NCBI GenBank assembly: GCA_964356355.1
Contig: CAYHGX010000017.1
Coordinates: 1 to 29,956 of the forward strand
Source: CAYHGX01 sp964356355
GTDB taxonomy: Bacteria; Patescibacteriota; Gracilibacteria; UBA1369; LOWO2-01-FULL-3
Length of the DNA stretch: 29,956 nucleotides
Reading direction: 5' to 3'
In this document: piece after piece, positions 1 to 6,245 of the stretch
Position numbering within the stretch: the stretch's first letter is position 1
Layout of the letters: the number at the start of each line of letters is the position of its first letter
Made by a program: the position numbers and the translations under genes
Notes under the pieces: model-generated
The model's input: only the letters and a program-made list of their open reading frames with translations
Told to the model about the DNA's origin: nothing
Databases searched by the model: none

Positions 1-605
1 GAGAAGCCTTCGCAGTAGGCTTCTTGGCCGAAGAGGAGGAATTGCTTTTGGAGATCTTCGGCGGACATGCCGGGGGCATGGAGGGCGGCGAGCTCGGAAT
101 TGATGATGGATTTGCAGGACTGTTGGGCTTCTTCAAGAGTGGAGTATTCGCCTTGCGTGTATTCGCCGTCTTCGTCTTGGTAGTGGGCGTGATCGATGAT
201 GCGGACGGGAAAGGTTTGAAGAGGAGGACTTGGTTTACATTCCGACTTTCCGAAAGTTGGAATGTAAACCTGATCTGTTTTTTCTGCAGGAGCCGACCAG
301 CAAAAAAGTCCGCTTGTGGCTGATGCAGCCTCGATGGCTAGAGTAGCGTCGAAGAGCTTGCGACGAAGAATTTCATCCCAAAGCTCAGGGGCGCCAGCGG
401 CCTCCATGGGAATGGCGTAGCTTTCGGGGCGGGTTGAACAATAAATATAAATGCAGTCGGGCTCAATTCCGCCGTTGGCTTCGAAGCAAACTTTGATAAT
501 TTCGCTCCAATTGAGAAAATCACTCCAGGGTTCGCGCTGTCCTGGCGCAACGTTGCGATGAATTTTTTCGGCGTCGAAGGTGACGATGTACCAGTCTAAG
601 AGCAT
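1..605 (-). CDS. Hypothetical protein, C-terminus cut by window edge
   Basis: The minus strand is open from an ATG at 605-603 through the window edge, giving 201 codons without a stop. The protein begins MLLDWYIVTFD and later contains VRIIDHAHY, DEDGEYTQGEY and a C-terminal part LHAPGMSAEDLQKQFLLFGQ. These resemble an uncharacterised bacterial family that I recall only as conserved hypothetical, so no function is assigned. An acidic, Trp/Tyr-rich N-terminal half is joined to the conserved C-terminal half by a stretch encoded by a 39-bp palindrome (232-270), which looks like an in-frame insertion. The start is the first ATG after an AT-rich upstream region. It has no Shine-Dalgarno sequence, like most genes here. 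Plus-strand open frames over this region are shadows. The remaining C-terminus lies outside the window. Confidence 0.75.
   Translation of the reverse strand, partial: MLLDWYIVTFDAEKIHRNVAPGQREPWSDFLNWSEIIKVCFEANGGIEPDCIYIYCSTRPESYAIPMEAAGAPELWDEILRRKLFDATLAIEAASATSGLFCWSAPAEKTDQVYIPTFGKSECKPSPPLQTFPVRIIDHAHYQDEDGEYTQGEYSTLEEAQQSCKSIINSELAALHAPGMSAEDLQKQFLLFGQEAYCEGF
232..270. repeat. 39-bp near-perfect palindrome inside a coding region
   Basis: Arms of 19 bp at 232-250 and 252-270 are reverse complements with one mismatch around a single central base. The outer arms read GGTTTACATTCC and GGAATGTAAACC. It lies in frame in the partial minus-strand gene and encodes QVYIPTFGKSECKP. No T-run follows, so it is not a terminator in either gene context. 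Confidence 0.8.
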
Positions 606-663
606 GGATAGTTATTACTGTGTAAATTTACCATTAGGAGTGATTGAAAACTAAAGCTGCCCC

Positions 664-692
664 TTGACACAATGTCCTTCCCGTGGCATAAT
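664..692 (+). promoter_or_regulatory. sigma70-type promoter for the 719 gene
   Basis: TTGACA at 664-669, a 17-bp spacer, and CATAAT at 687-692. Transcription would start near 699, giving a leader of about 20 nt with no visible Shine-Dalgarno sequence. Confidence 0.75.
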
Positions 693-718
693 GGACTCTA
701 CTTTTTAAGCTAACCCTT

Positions 719-1180
719 ATGGTTAATGCTCCGGATAAAACCCCAGATGAAATGGGACCTGCACAAAAGTCGATCCAACTGGCTCTGAGGGCCAAGGAGC
801 TTTTAGGTGGAGCGGGAGAAGAGTTTCTGAGGCAAGTGGCGAACGAAAAAGAGTTTCTGAGACAAGTGGGACTGGCTTCTCCTGTTTTTATGACTTATTT
901 TTCTACAGATCCAAATTTTGAACGATTTTTGGAGAAGGGATTATATAAATATTTTCTTGATCCAACAGATGAGGAGGCAAGGGCAAACCTAGCGCCAGTG
1001 ATTAGAGGTTCAAATACTCCATTGGCTTCGCGCATTATGCTGACAATGACATACTTTCATAACTTAGCCCAAATCAATCCTGCGGCAGCAAAATGTTTTG
1101 CTTATGCGGTACTATTGCAGCATCCTACTATGGCTGCAGCTGCTGAACAGACTTTTGGGCCGATTGAGAATGTGCAGTAA
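719..1180 (+). CDS. Hypothetical helical protein, 153 aa
   Basis: I do not recognise this family. The protein is 153 residues, predicted mostly alpha-helical, with no signal peptide or membrane segment. A short internal duplication EEFLRQV/KEFLRQV is visible at about residues 34-50, encoded by two 20-bp stretches (near 820-870) differing at one base. The ATG lies about 20 nt after the expected transcription start of a consensus promoter, with no Shine-Dalgarno motif. The gene is monocistronic: the lysine operon promoter begins 2 bp after its stop codon. Its high Ala/Leu content and repeated helix pattern resemble the other lineage-specific repeat proteins in the window, but no homology can be claimed by eye. 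Confidence 0.7.
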   Translation: MVNAPDKTPDEMGPAQKSIQLALRAKELLGGAGEEFLRQVANEKEFLRQVGLASPVFMTYFSTDPNFERFLEKGLYKYFLDPTDEEARANLAPVIRGSNTPLASRIMLTMTYFHNLAQINPAAAKCFAYAVLLQHPTMAAAAEQTFGPIENVQ

Positions 1181-1182
1181 GT

Positions 1183-1210
1183 TTGACAAAAAAATGGGGC
1201 CAGCTACAAT
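1183..1210 (+). promoter_or_regulatory. sigma70-type promoter of the lysine operon
   Basis: TTGACA at 1183-1188, 16-bp spacer, TACAAT at 1205-1210. It starts 2 bp after the stop of the upstream gene. The expected start near 1217 gives an mRNA leader of about 144 nt before lysC, far longer than other leaders in the window (0-23 nt). That leader holds the attenuator. Confidence 0.85.
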
Positions 1211-1234
1211 GGGCGCAAGTTTCAAATTAAAAAC

Positions 1235-1282
1235 ATGAACCAGTTGAGCACAATAAAGAAGACTAAGAAGATCTGCCAATAG
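1235..1282 (+). CDS. Lysine-codon leader peptide (MNQLSTIKKTKKICQ)
   Basis: A 15-codon frame, ATG to TAG, lies about 18 nt after the predicted transcription start. It encodes MNQLSTIKKTKKICQ, with four lysine codons (all AAG) arranged KK-T-KK and flanked by Thr and Ile, the other aspartate-family amino acids. The next gene is aspartokinase and the mRNA then forms an intrinsic terminator (1319-1344). Position, composition and the overlap of its stop codon with the alternative-pairing strand fit a cis-acting attenuation leader rather than a functional protein. It is too short for homology. The call is inference from design and context; ribosome profiling or mutation of the AAG codons would test it. 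Confidence 0.72.
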   Translation: MNQLSTIKKTKKICQ

Positions 1283-1344
1283 CGGAGCGTCTTACGTATT
1301 CTTAAAAGCTTACATGACATCCGCACAAGAGGCGGATTTTTTTT
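1256..1344 (+). promoter_or_regulatory. Ribosome-mediated lysine attenuator (competing hairpins)
   Basis: Two exclusive foldings are visible. Terminator: ATCCGC (1319-1324) with GCGGAT (1332-1337). Antiterminator: GCGGA (1282-1286), beginning at the last base of the leader stop codon, with TCCGC (1320-1324). It is extended by GTC (1289-1291) with GAC (1316-1318) and GTA (1296-1298) with TAC (1311-1313). The lysine codons can also pair with downstream bases: TAAGAA (1264-1269) with TTCTTA (1299-1304). Expected logic: with plentiful charged tRNA-Lys the ribosome reaches the stop, covers GCGGA, and the terminator forms. Stalling on AAG leaves GCGGA free to trap TCCGC and allows read-through. Confidence 0.7.
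1319..1344 (+). terminator. Intrinsic terminator in the lysC leader
   Basis: A perfect 6-bp stem ATCCGC/GCGGAT with a 7-nt loop (1325-1331) runs into eight consecutive T residues (1337-1344). It lies 16 bp before the lysC start and downstream of the operon promoter, so it can only act as a regulated attenuator within the leader. Confidence 0.85.
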
Positions 1345-1360
1345 AACATAAAACTATGAT

Positions 1361-2701
1361 ATGAGCGAAATAATTGCAGCAAAATTTGGGGGGACTTCGA
1401 TGGGAGGCGCCGCGGCGATGGTGGCTGTGGCCGAAATTGTAGAAGCCATGGGGCCGCGGCGCACGTGCGTGGTAGTCTCTGCTATGAGTGGGATTACCGA
1501 TAAGCTGATTGCGCTTGGAGAGGCGGCGTTTAGTGAACAGGGGTTTGAACCGTTGCTTGAGGAGATTATCGAGAAACATGAAACTGCGATTCGCGAGCTG
1601 GGACTTGGAGTGGACAGCGAAGGCAATGGCCTTTCCCTCTCCGACTTCTACGACGAAATCCGTAAAATCGCCCAGGGAATTTCCTTGATTCGTGAACTTT
1701 CCTTAAGCACGCGGGATCGGCTGATGAGCTTCGGGGAAAGATCCAGTAGCCGCATTTTGGCTTCTCTACTTGAAAAACGCGGTGTGCGTGCAGTGGCGAT
1801 AGATGGCTATGACTATGTATTTACTGATAATAATTTTGGCGAGGGAAATGTGAATTTTGAAAAAACTAATGAGGCGATTTTGCGCGGGCTGATGCCGATG
1901 ATTAAAGATGGCGTCGTGCCAGTAATCACCGGATTTGTGGGACAGGCCGAAAATGGCCACTATATTACTTTGGGCCGCGGCGGAAGTGATTACAGCGGCG
2001 CAATAGTGGGCGCGGCCCTAGGAGCCAGCGAGGTGCAAATTTGGACCGACGTAGATGGCATTATGAACGCCGATCCAAGAATCGTGCCGGAAGCAAAAGT
2101 GCTGGAAAAAGTTTCCTTTAATGAGGCGGGAGAGTTGGCTTATTTCGGCGCAAAAGTGTTACATCCAAAAACTATTAAACCGGCCATTGAAAAAAATATT
2201 CCGGTGCGGATTTTGAATACATTTAACGTAGCGGCGCCGGGCACGTTGATTACCAATGAAGAGGAGGAATCTTTAAAATCTGTTACCTATAAAAAGGGCA
2301 TTTGTATCGTAAATATTTGCTCTGCTGGCATGCTGGAGGCGCGAGGTTTTTTGGCAAAAATCTTCGAAGTCTTTGCGAGGCATGAGATTGCGGTGGACGT
2401 GGTGTCTACCTCTGAGGTGAGCGTTTCTCTTACTGTTGAGGGCGGGTTAAATGAGCTAGCTTTTAATGAACTATCAGAGTTTGCGAAGGTGAGCGTACAT
2501 CCGGACATGGCGATTGTGTGTGTGGTGGGCGAGGGCGTGCGGGCGAGAAAAGGCGTTCTTGGAGAGCTCTTTGATGCGGTAGCGGATCATGACGTGAGCA
2601 TGGTTTCACAGGGGGCGTCGCAAAGAAATATCACTTTTTTGGTGCGGGAGGACGAGGCCAAAGAGGTGGTGGGGAAAATATTTAACAAATTTTTTATTTA
2701 A
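1361..2701 (+). CDS. lysC: Aspartokinase (LysC type)
   Basis: Aspartate kinase phosphorylates L-aspartate with ATP, the committed step toward lysine, threonine and methionine; it acts in the cytosol. At 446 residues it has the length of single-function lysine-type aspartokinases. Seen: N-terminal KFGGTS (residues 8-13); ITLGRGGSDYSG and the nucleotide/aspartate region QIWTDVDGIMNADPRIV of the amino acid kinase fold; then two C-terminal ACT segments (around VDVVSTSEVSVSLTVE and VSMVSQGASQRNITF), typical of lysine feedback binding. It is first in the lysine operon, 5 bp before asd, and lies behind an attenuator, so both transcription and enzyme activity are probably lysine-controlled. The ATG at 1361 has no Shine-Dalgarno motif; another ATG at 1355 is out of frame and closes at once. 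Confidence 0.95.
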   Translation: MSEIIAAKFGGTSMGGAAAMVAVAEIVEAMGPRRTCVVVSAMSGITDKLIALGEAAFSEQGFEPLLEEIIEKHETAIRELGLGVDSEGNGLSLSDFYDEIRKIAQGISLIRELSLSTRDRLMSFGERSSSRILASLLEKRGVRAVAIDGYDYVFTDNNFGEGNVNFEKTNEAILRGLMPMIKDGVVPVITGFVGQAENGHYITLGRGGSDYSGAIVGAALGASEVQIWTDVDGIMNADPRIVPEAKVLEKVSFNEAGELAYFGAKVLHPKTIKPAIEKNIPVRILNTFNVAAPGTLITNEEEESLKSVTYKKGICIVNICSAGMLEARGFLAKIFEVFARHEIAVDVVSTSEVSVSLTVEGGLNELAFNELSEFAKVSVHPDMAIVCVVGEGVRARKGVLGELFDAVADHDVSMVSQGASQRNITFLVREDEAKEVVGKIFNKFFI

Positions 2702-2706
2702 TTTTT

Positions 2707-3744
2707 ATGTCTAAAAATATTGTAATCGTGGGCGCGACTGGCGCCGTGGGAGTGGAGATGATCGACTGTCTGGAGAAGCTGGAATTTCCGGTTGGGCGGC
2801 TGCGCCTTGTGGCCAGCGAGAGATCGGCTGGGAAGATTGTGCAGACGCCCTTTGGGGAGGTAACTGTGGAGGAAATTAGCGAGGAAGTTTTCAAAGAAAG
2901 CGACATTGCTCTTTTCTCTGCTGGCAGCGACATTAGCAAGGAGTGGAGGGAGCGCGTAGTTGCGGCTGGGTGCTTGATGATTGATAACTCTTCTGCTTTT
3001 AGATATGAGGAGGAGGTGCCGTTGGTGGTGCCGGAGATTAATGCGGAGGCCGCGCGCGGGCACAAAGGAGTGATTGCAAATCCCAACTGTACTACCGCGA
3101 TCGCGGCCGTGGCCCTATATCCACTCTATCGCGAATTTGGGTTGAAAAAGGTAATTGTAAGTACCTATCAGGCCACCTCCGGGGCAGGCGCGAAAGGGAT
3201 GCAGGAGCTCCTAGACCAGACAGGAGAATATTTGGAAATGGCGAAGGGGAGTGACCCTGGTGCATTTAGTGAAATCGCGCAGCGTTTGACTCCAGAGTTT
3301 TTTGCCCATCCAATAGCCTTTAATCTCATTCCTCAGATCGACACCTTCCAAGAAAATGGTTACACCAAAGAGGAGATGAAGGTAGCCTGGGAAACCCGCA
3401 AGATTTTTGGCGACGACTCGTTGATGATTTCCTGTACAGCTGTGCGAATTCCAACTTTGCGGGCGCACAGTGAGTCAATAGTGATTGAAACTGAGAGGCC
3501 GATTTCCGCAGAGCGTGCTCGCGAAATCTTGAGAGTGAGTGCAGGTGTAGAAGTGGTGGATGAGCCGGCAGAAAAGCGCTATCCAATGCCTTTAAATTCC
3601 TCAGGTAAATTCAACGTGGAAGTGGGAAGAATTCGCCAGAATTTGGTTTTCGGTGAACATGGTTTAGAATTCTTTGTATGCGGCGATCAGTTGTTAAAAG
3701 GTGCGGCTTTGAATGCGGTGCAGATTGCTAAATTATTTATTTAA
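2707..3744 (+). CDS. asd: Aspartate-semialdehyde dehydrogenase
   Basis: Reduces L-aspartyl-4-phosphate to aspartate semialdehyde with NADPH, the second common step of the aspartate pathway. At 345 residues it has normal family length. Visible motifs: nucleotide-binding GATGAVG (9-15), active-site Cys128 in ANPNCTT, and the substrate-binding Arg/His region VRIPTLRAHSES. It is placed 5 bp after lysC and 5 bp before dapB, so all three are almost certainly cotranscribed. No Shine-Dalgarno sequence precedes the ATG; the upstream bases are AT-rich. Nothing unusual is seen in the catalytic core. Confidence 0.96.
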   Translation: MSKNIVIVGATGAVGVEMIDCLEKLEFPVGRLRLVASERSAGKIVQTPFGEVTVEEISEEVFKESDIALFSAGSDISKEWRERVVAAGCLMIDNSSAFRYEEEVPLVVPEINAEAARGHKGVIANPNCTTAIAAVALYPLYREFGLKKVIVSTYQATSGAGAKGMQELLDQTGEYLEMAKGSDPGAFSEIAQRLTPEFFAHPIAFNLIPQIDTFQENGYTKEEMKVAWETRKIFGDDSLMISCTAVRIPTLRAHSESIVIETERPISAERAREILRVSAGVEVVDEPAEKRYPMPLNSSGKFNVEVGRIRQNLVFGEHGLEFFVCGDQLLKGAALNAVQIAKLFI

Positions 3745-3749
3745 AAATT

Positions 3750-4598
3750 ATGAAAATTGCATTGATTGGATATGGCGGGATGGGCCAAGTAGTGGGCAGA
3801 ATCGCGCAGGAGCGAGGGCATGAGCTTGCCTTAATTGCGGATCCTGGTGCGGCTTCAAATCCTCCCCGGGGAGGAAATCTTGGGGCAGATGCGAGCAGCG
3901 AAGAGTGTGCACGTGCACAGATTGTGGCGAGTGTGTCGGCGAAAAATTTGCGTGCAAGTGGAGCTGAAGTGGCGATCGATTTTTCGCTTGGAGATGCTGT
4001 TTTTGAAAACCTACGGGTGTGCCAGGAGGCGGGAGTAAATTTAGTGGTCGGAACGACGGGGTGGCAGGGAAGGCTAGAAGAAGTGAAGGAGCTAGTGGGA
4101 GAAAAAAATGCAAGAAATGCAAATTCAGAAATGCAGGAAATCCAATCGAAGATTGGATTTCTGTGGTCATCAAATTTCTCCATCGGCGTAAACCTTTACC
4201 TCAAAATCGTAGAAGCAGCGTCGAAAATGATCAACAAATTCGACGAATACGATATCTGGGGACACGAAATTCACCACTACAACAAAGCCGATTCGCCATC
4301 TGGCACCGCGAAAAGTTTGGAGAAAATTTTGCTGGAAAATATTGAAAGAAAAACTGCAATCGTTGAAGAAAAATTGGATCGAAAACGTGAAGACCATGAA
4401 ATTCATTTTTCATCCGTACGTGGTGGGCTCGTGAATTTTGGCCATACAATTGGCTTTGATTCGCCGGCAGATACTATTACCATCTCACATGCTGCACGCA
4501 GCAGAGATGGCTATGCGCTGGGCGCGGTGAAGGCGGCGGAATGGCTGGAGGGAAAAAAAGGTTACTATACTATGGAAGACTTTTTACAATTATCATGA
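3750..4598 (+). CDS. dapB: 4-hydroxy-tetrahydrodipicolinate reductase with palindromic inserts
   Basis: Reduces 4-hydroxy-tetrahydrodipicolinate to tetrahydrodipicolinate with NAD(P)H. Seen: Rossmann motif IGYGGMGQVVG, GTTGW (101-105), and the signature HEIHHYNKADSPSGTA (172-187) holding the catalytic His and Lys. At 282 residues it is slightly longer than many family members. Two variable loops are encoded by palindromes: NPPRGG...ECARAQ (residues 37-57, DNA 3857-3920) and EIQSKIGF (130-137, DNA 4137-4161). The first is shared with the cobalamin adenosyltransferase gene at 19613. Both loops lie outside the catalytic motifs, so the enzyme is probably active. The stop overlaps the next start as ATGA (4595-4598), suggesting translational coupling. 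Confidence 0.95.
   Translation: MKIALIGYGGMGQVVGRIAQERGHELALIADPGAASNPPRGGNLGADASSEECARAQIVASVSAKNLRASGAEVAIDFSLGDAVFENLRVCQEAGVNLVVGTTGWQGRLEEVKELVGEKNARNANSEMQEIQSKIGFLWSSNFSIGVNLYLKIVEAASKMINKFDEYDIWGHEIHHYNKADSPSGTAKSLEKILLENIERKTAIVEEKLDRKREDHEIHFSSVRGGLVNFGHTIGFDSPADTITISHAARSRDGYALGAVKAAEWLEGKKGYYTMEDFLQLS
3857..3920. repeat. In-frame palindromic element, copy 1 (in dapB)
   Basis: It contains AAATCCTCCCCGGGGAGGA (3857-3875), including a perfect 16-bp palindrome (3860-3875). A second segment, GAGTGTGCACGTGCACAG (3903-3920), holds a perfect 14-bp palindrome (3906-3919). The same two modules occur in the same reading frame in the adenosyltransferase gene (19780-19816), where the spacing between them is 27 nt shorter. 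The encoded peptide pattern is NPPRGG...E-C-ARA-Q. Confidence 0.8.
4137..4161. repeat. Second palindrome in dapB
   Basis: A perfect 11-bp inverted repeat, GAAATCCAATC (4137-4147) and GATTGGATTTC (4151-4161), around a 3-nt loop. It lies in frame and encodes EIQSKIGF just before the conserved SNFSIGVN segment. It is preceded by three near-repeats of GAAATGCA (about 4110-4135). It is a second small insertion-like hairpin in the same gene. Confidence 0.7.
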
Positions 4599-4876
4599 AA
4601 AAATTAGTACCGTTCATCACTATTTCGGGACTTCTGTTGGGAATTGCCGGCTATATAGCGGCTGAGCAGGTTGGCCTGGAAATTAGAGATTTTTTGTTTG
4701 CCCTTGGCGTATTTTTATTCGCCGTTGGTACCTACCTAAACAACGGTATCATTTGGCCATTTCAACCGAGCTTATCGGCAATCAGCATGACTATTTATGG
4801 AAAAGTTATTTCTGGAATACTCTCCGTGGCAAGTTTTTCTTTTTTATTACAAACAATTTATAAACTTTCCTTATGA
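4595..4876 (+). CDS. Small membrane protein within the lysine operon
   Basis: I do not recognise this 93-residue protein. It starts with a Lys-rich MKKLVPF and then shows three likely membrane segments (about residues 6-24, 32-50 and 66-90), the middle ones joined by a short loop with NNGIIWPFQPS. The ATG at 4595 overlaps the dapB stop (ATGA), and its stop overlaps the dapA start (TTATGA), so it is fully embedded in the operon and probably translationally coupled. A longer frame starting at 4541 lies inside dapB and is less likely. An operon position suggests a link to lysine or diaminopimelate metabolism, possibly transport or envelope, but this is only inference. Confidence 0.78.
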   Translation: MKKLVPFITISGLLLGIAGYIAAEQVGLEIRDFLFALGVFLFAVGTYLNNGIIWPFQPSLSAISMTIYGKVISGILSVASFSFLLQTIYKLSL

Positions 4877-5793
4877 ATAACCGAAAATATAGCGGCACGT
4901 GGACAGCGATTATTACTCCTTTTACAGTGAATGGAGAAGTAGATGAGACAGCGCTTAGAAAAATCATTCAGCGTCAAATAGCCAATGGCGTTACGGGCAT
5001 TGTGCCCGTGGGAACTACCGGCGAATCGCCCACAACCACCTACGAAGAGGATGTGCGCATTTATGAAATTGCGGTGGACGAGGCGCGCAAAGCGGAGCAG
5101 GGCCAAGATGGCTCACCGGGTAGAAAAGTGATGGTAATGGCGGGTACCGGAAGTAACTGTACGCGAGATGCCGTGAAGTATACCGAGGCGGCGAAAAAGG
5201 CGGGCGCAGACTGTTGCTTGGTAGTGACACCCTACTACAACAAACCCACTCCTGCTGGTTTGTTGCTCCACTACGAGGCGATTGCCAACGTAGGCTTGCC
5301 GGTAATCGTTTACAACATCAAAGGCCGCACAGGGGTCAATATTGAGACCGATACATTGATGGAAATGGCGAAACACCCGATGATCGTGGGAGTGAAAGAG
5401 GCGAGTGGAAATCTCGAGCAAATGAAGGAAGTGATTGAACGCAGGCCGGAGGATTTTTCAGTTTTATGTGGAGACGATGGCCTTACCTTAGAGCTAATAA
5501 AGCTTGGCGGCGATGGTGTGATTTCTGTGGCTTCGAATATTGTGCCGGGGCAGGTGAGTGAGATGGTGGAGTATGCACTAGTGGGAAATATGGCTGAGGC
5601 AGAAAAGATTGGCGCGCATTTGGAGCAACTTTTCAAAGATATTTTCGTGGAAACAAATCCAATTCCGGTGAAATACATTGTACATAAATTGGGCTTGTGT
5701 GAGTTGAGTTATCGCTTGCCGATGTGTGAGCCGAGCGAGAATGCGATGAAAGTTTTGAATGAAACGGTGGTGAATTACAATTTAACCAAATAG
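4873..5793 (+). CDS. dapA: 4-hydroxy-tetrahydrodipicolinate synthase
   Basis: Condenses pyruvate with aspartate semialdehyde, the first lysine-specific step. At 306 residues this is a complete (beta/alpha)8 class I aldolase. Seen: VGTTGESPT (46-54), catalytic Tyr in TPYYNKPT, Tyr147 and Arg152 in YNIKGRTG, and the Schiff-base Lys175 in VGVKEASGN. Family members usually have YN(V/I)PGRTG or YNVPSRTG; here Lys150 replaces the proline, a noticeable change near the active site. It overlaps the small membrane protein gene by ATGA and precedes a GNAT gene by 5 bp. No Shine-Dalgarno sequence is visible. Confidence 0.95.
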   Translation: MNNRKYSGTWTAIITPFTVNGEVDETALRKIIQRQIANGVTGIVPVGTTGESPTTTYEEDVRIYEIAVDEARKAEQGQDGSPGRKVMVMAGTGSNCTRDAVKYTEAAKKAGADCCLVVTPYYNKPTPAGLLLHYEAIANVGLPVIVYNIKGRTGVNIETDTLMEMAKHPMIVGVKEASGNLEQMKEVIERRPEDFSVLCGDDGLTLELIKLGGDGVISVASNIVPGQVSEMVEYALVGNMAEAEKIGAHLEQLFKDIFVETNPIPVKYIVHKLGLCELSYRLPMCEPSENAMKVLNETVVNYNLTK

Positions 5794-5798
5794 TTTTC

Positions 5799-6245
5799 AT
5801 GTCTACTGAAATTAGAAAATTAGACCGTGAAAATTTTGAACGCTACTTTGAGCTTTTGAGCCAGATGAGTGAGTGGGAGGATCGCGGGAAGCTGGACGTG
5901 GAAGTGAAAGAGCGATTGGAAAGGGATTACTTTTGCAAACAGCCAAAATATGAGGTGCTGACTGCTTTGGTAGATGGCGCGTTGGCCGGTTTTATTTGTT
6001 TCTTACAGACCTATGCCACTTTTGACGCCAAGCCGATTATGTATATTGAAGACTTGTTTCTACTTGAACAATATCGCGGGCACGGCCTGGGCAAAGCACT
6101 TTTTGAAGGCGCGATGAAAATTGCTCAAGAACGTGGATATAGCCGAATTGAGCTACTCGCTTTTGGAGAGGGACCGAGAAAGTTTTATGAAAAATTTGGT
6201 TTCAAATGTGAAGAACAAAATCATCATTACCGTAAATTTTTATGA
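5799..6245 (+). CDS. GNAT family N-acetyltransferase
   Basis: A 148-residue GNAT-fold acetyltransferase that probably transfers acetyl from acetyl-CoA to an amine. Motif A is clear: YIEDLFLLEQYRGHGLGKALF, with the Q-x-x-G-x-G/A acetyl-CoA pyrophosphate loop as QYRGHGLG. Motif B follows as FYEKFGFK. The overall pattern recalls diamine/spermidine-type acetyltransferases. It lies 5 bp after dapA and overlaps lysA by ATGA (6242-6245), so it is part of the lysine operon. Acetylation of a lysine or diaminopimelate intermediate is a tempting role. Because dapL seems to supply the aminotransferase route, an acetylase pathway is not required, and the substrate is unknown. Confidence 0.88.
   Translation: MSTEIRKLDRENFERYFELLSQMSEWEDRGKLDVEVKERLERDYFCKQPKYEVLTALVDGALAGFICFLQTYATFDAKPIMYIEDLFLLEQYRGHGLGKALFEGAMKIAQERGYSRIELLAFGEGPRKFYEKFGFKCEEQNHHYRKFL

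Noticed and set aside
24..323. Plus-strand frame of 99 codons at the left edge
   Set aside because: It is the antisense shadow of the minus-strand gene that runs off the window (605 to 1). The minus frame shows a plausible conserved protein.
1211..1360. L-box lysine riboswitch ahead of lysC
   Set aside because: The leader is only about 144 nt and shows no five-helix L-box architecture or its conserved junction bases, whereas a leader peptide with lysine codons and competing hairpins explains it.
4541..4594. N-terminal extension of the small membrane protein
   Set aside because: It lies within dapB and would add a hydrophilic stretch. The ATGA-overlap start at 4595 matches the coupling used by neighbouring genes.
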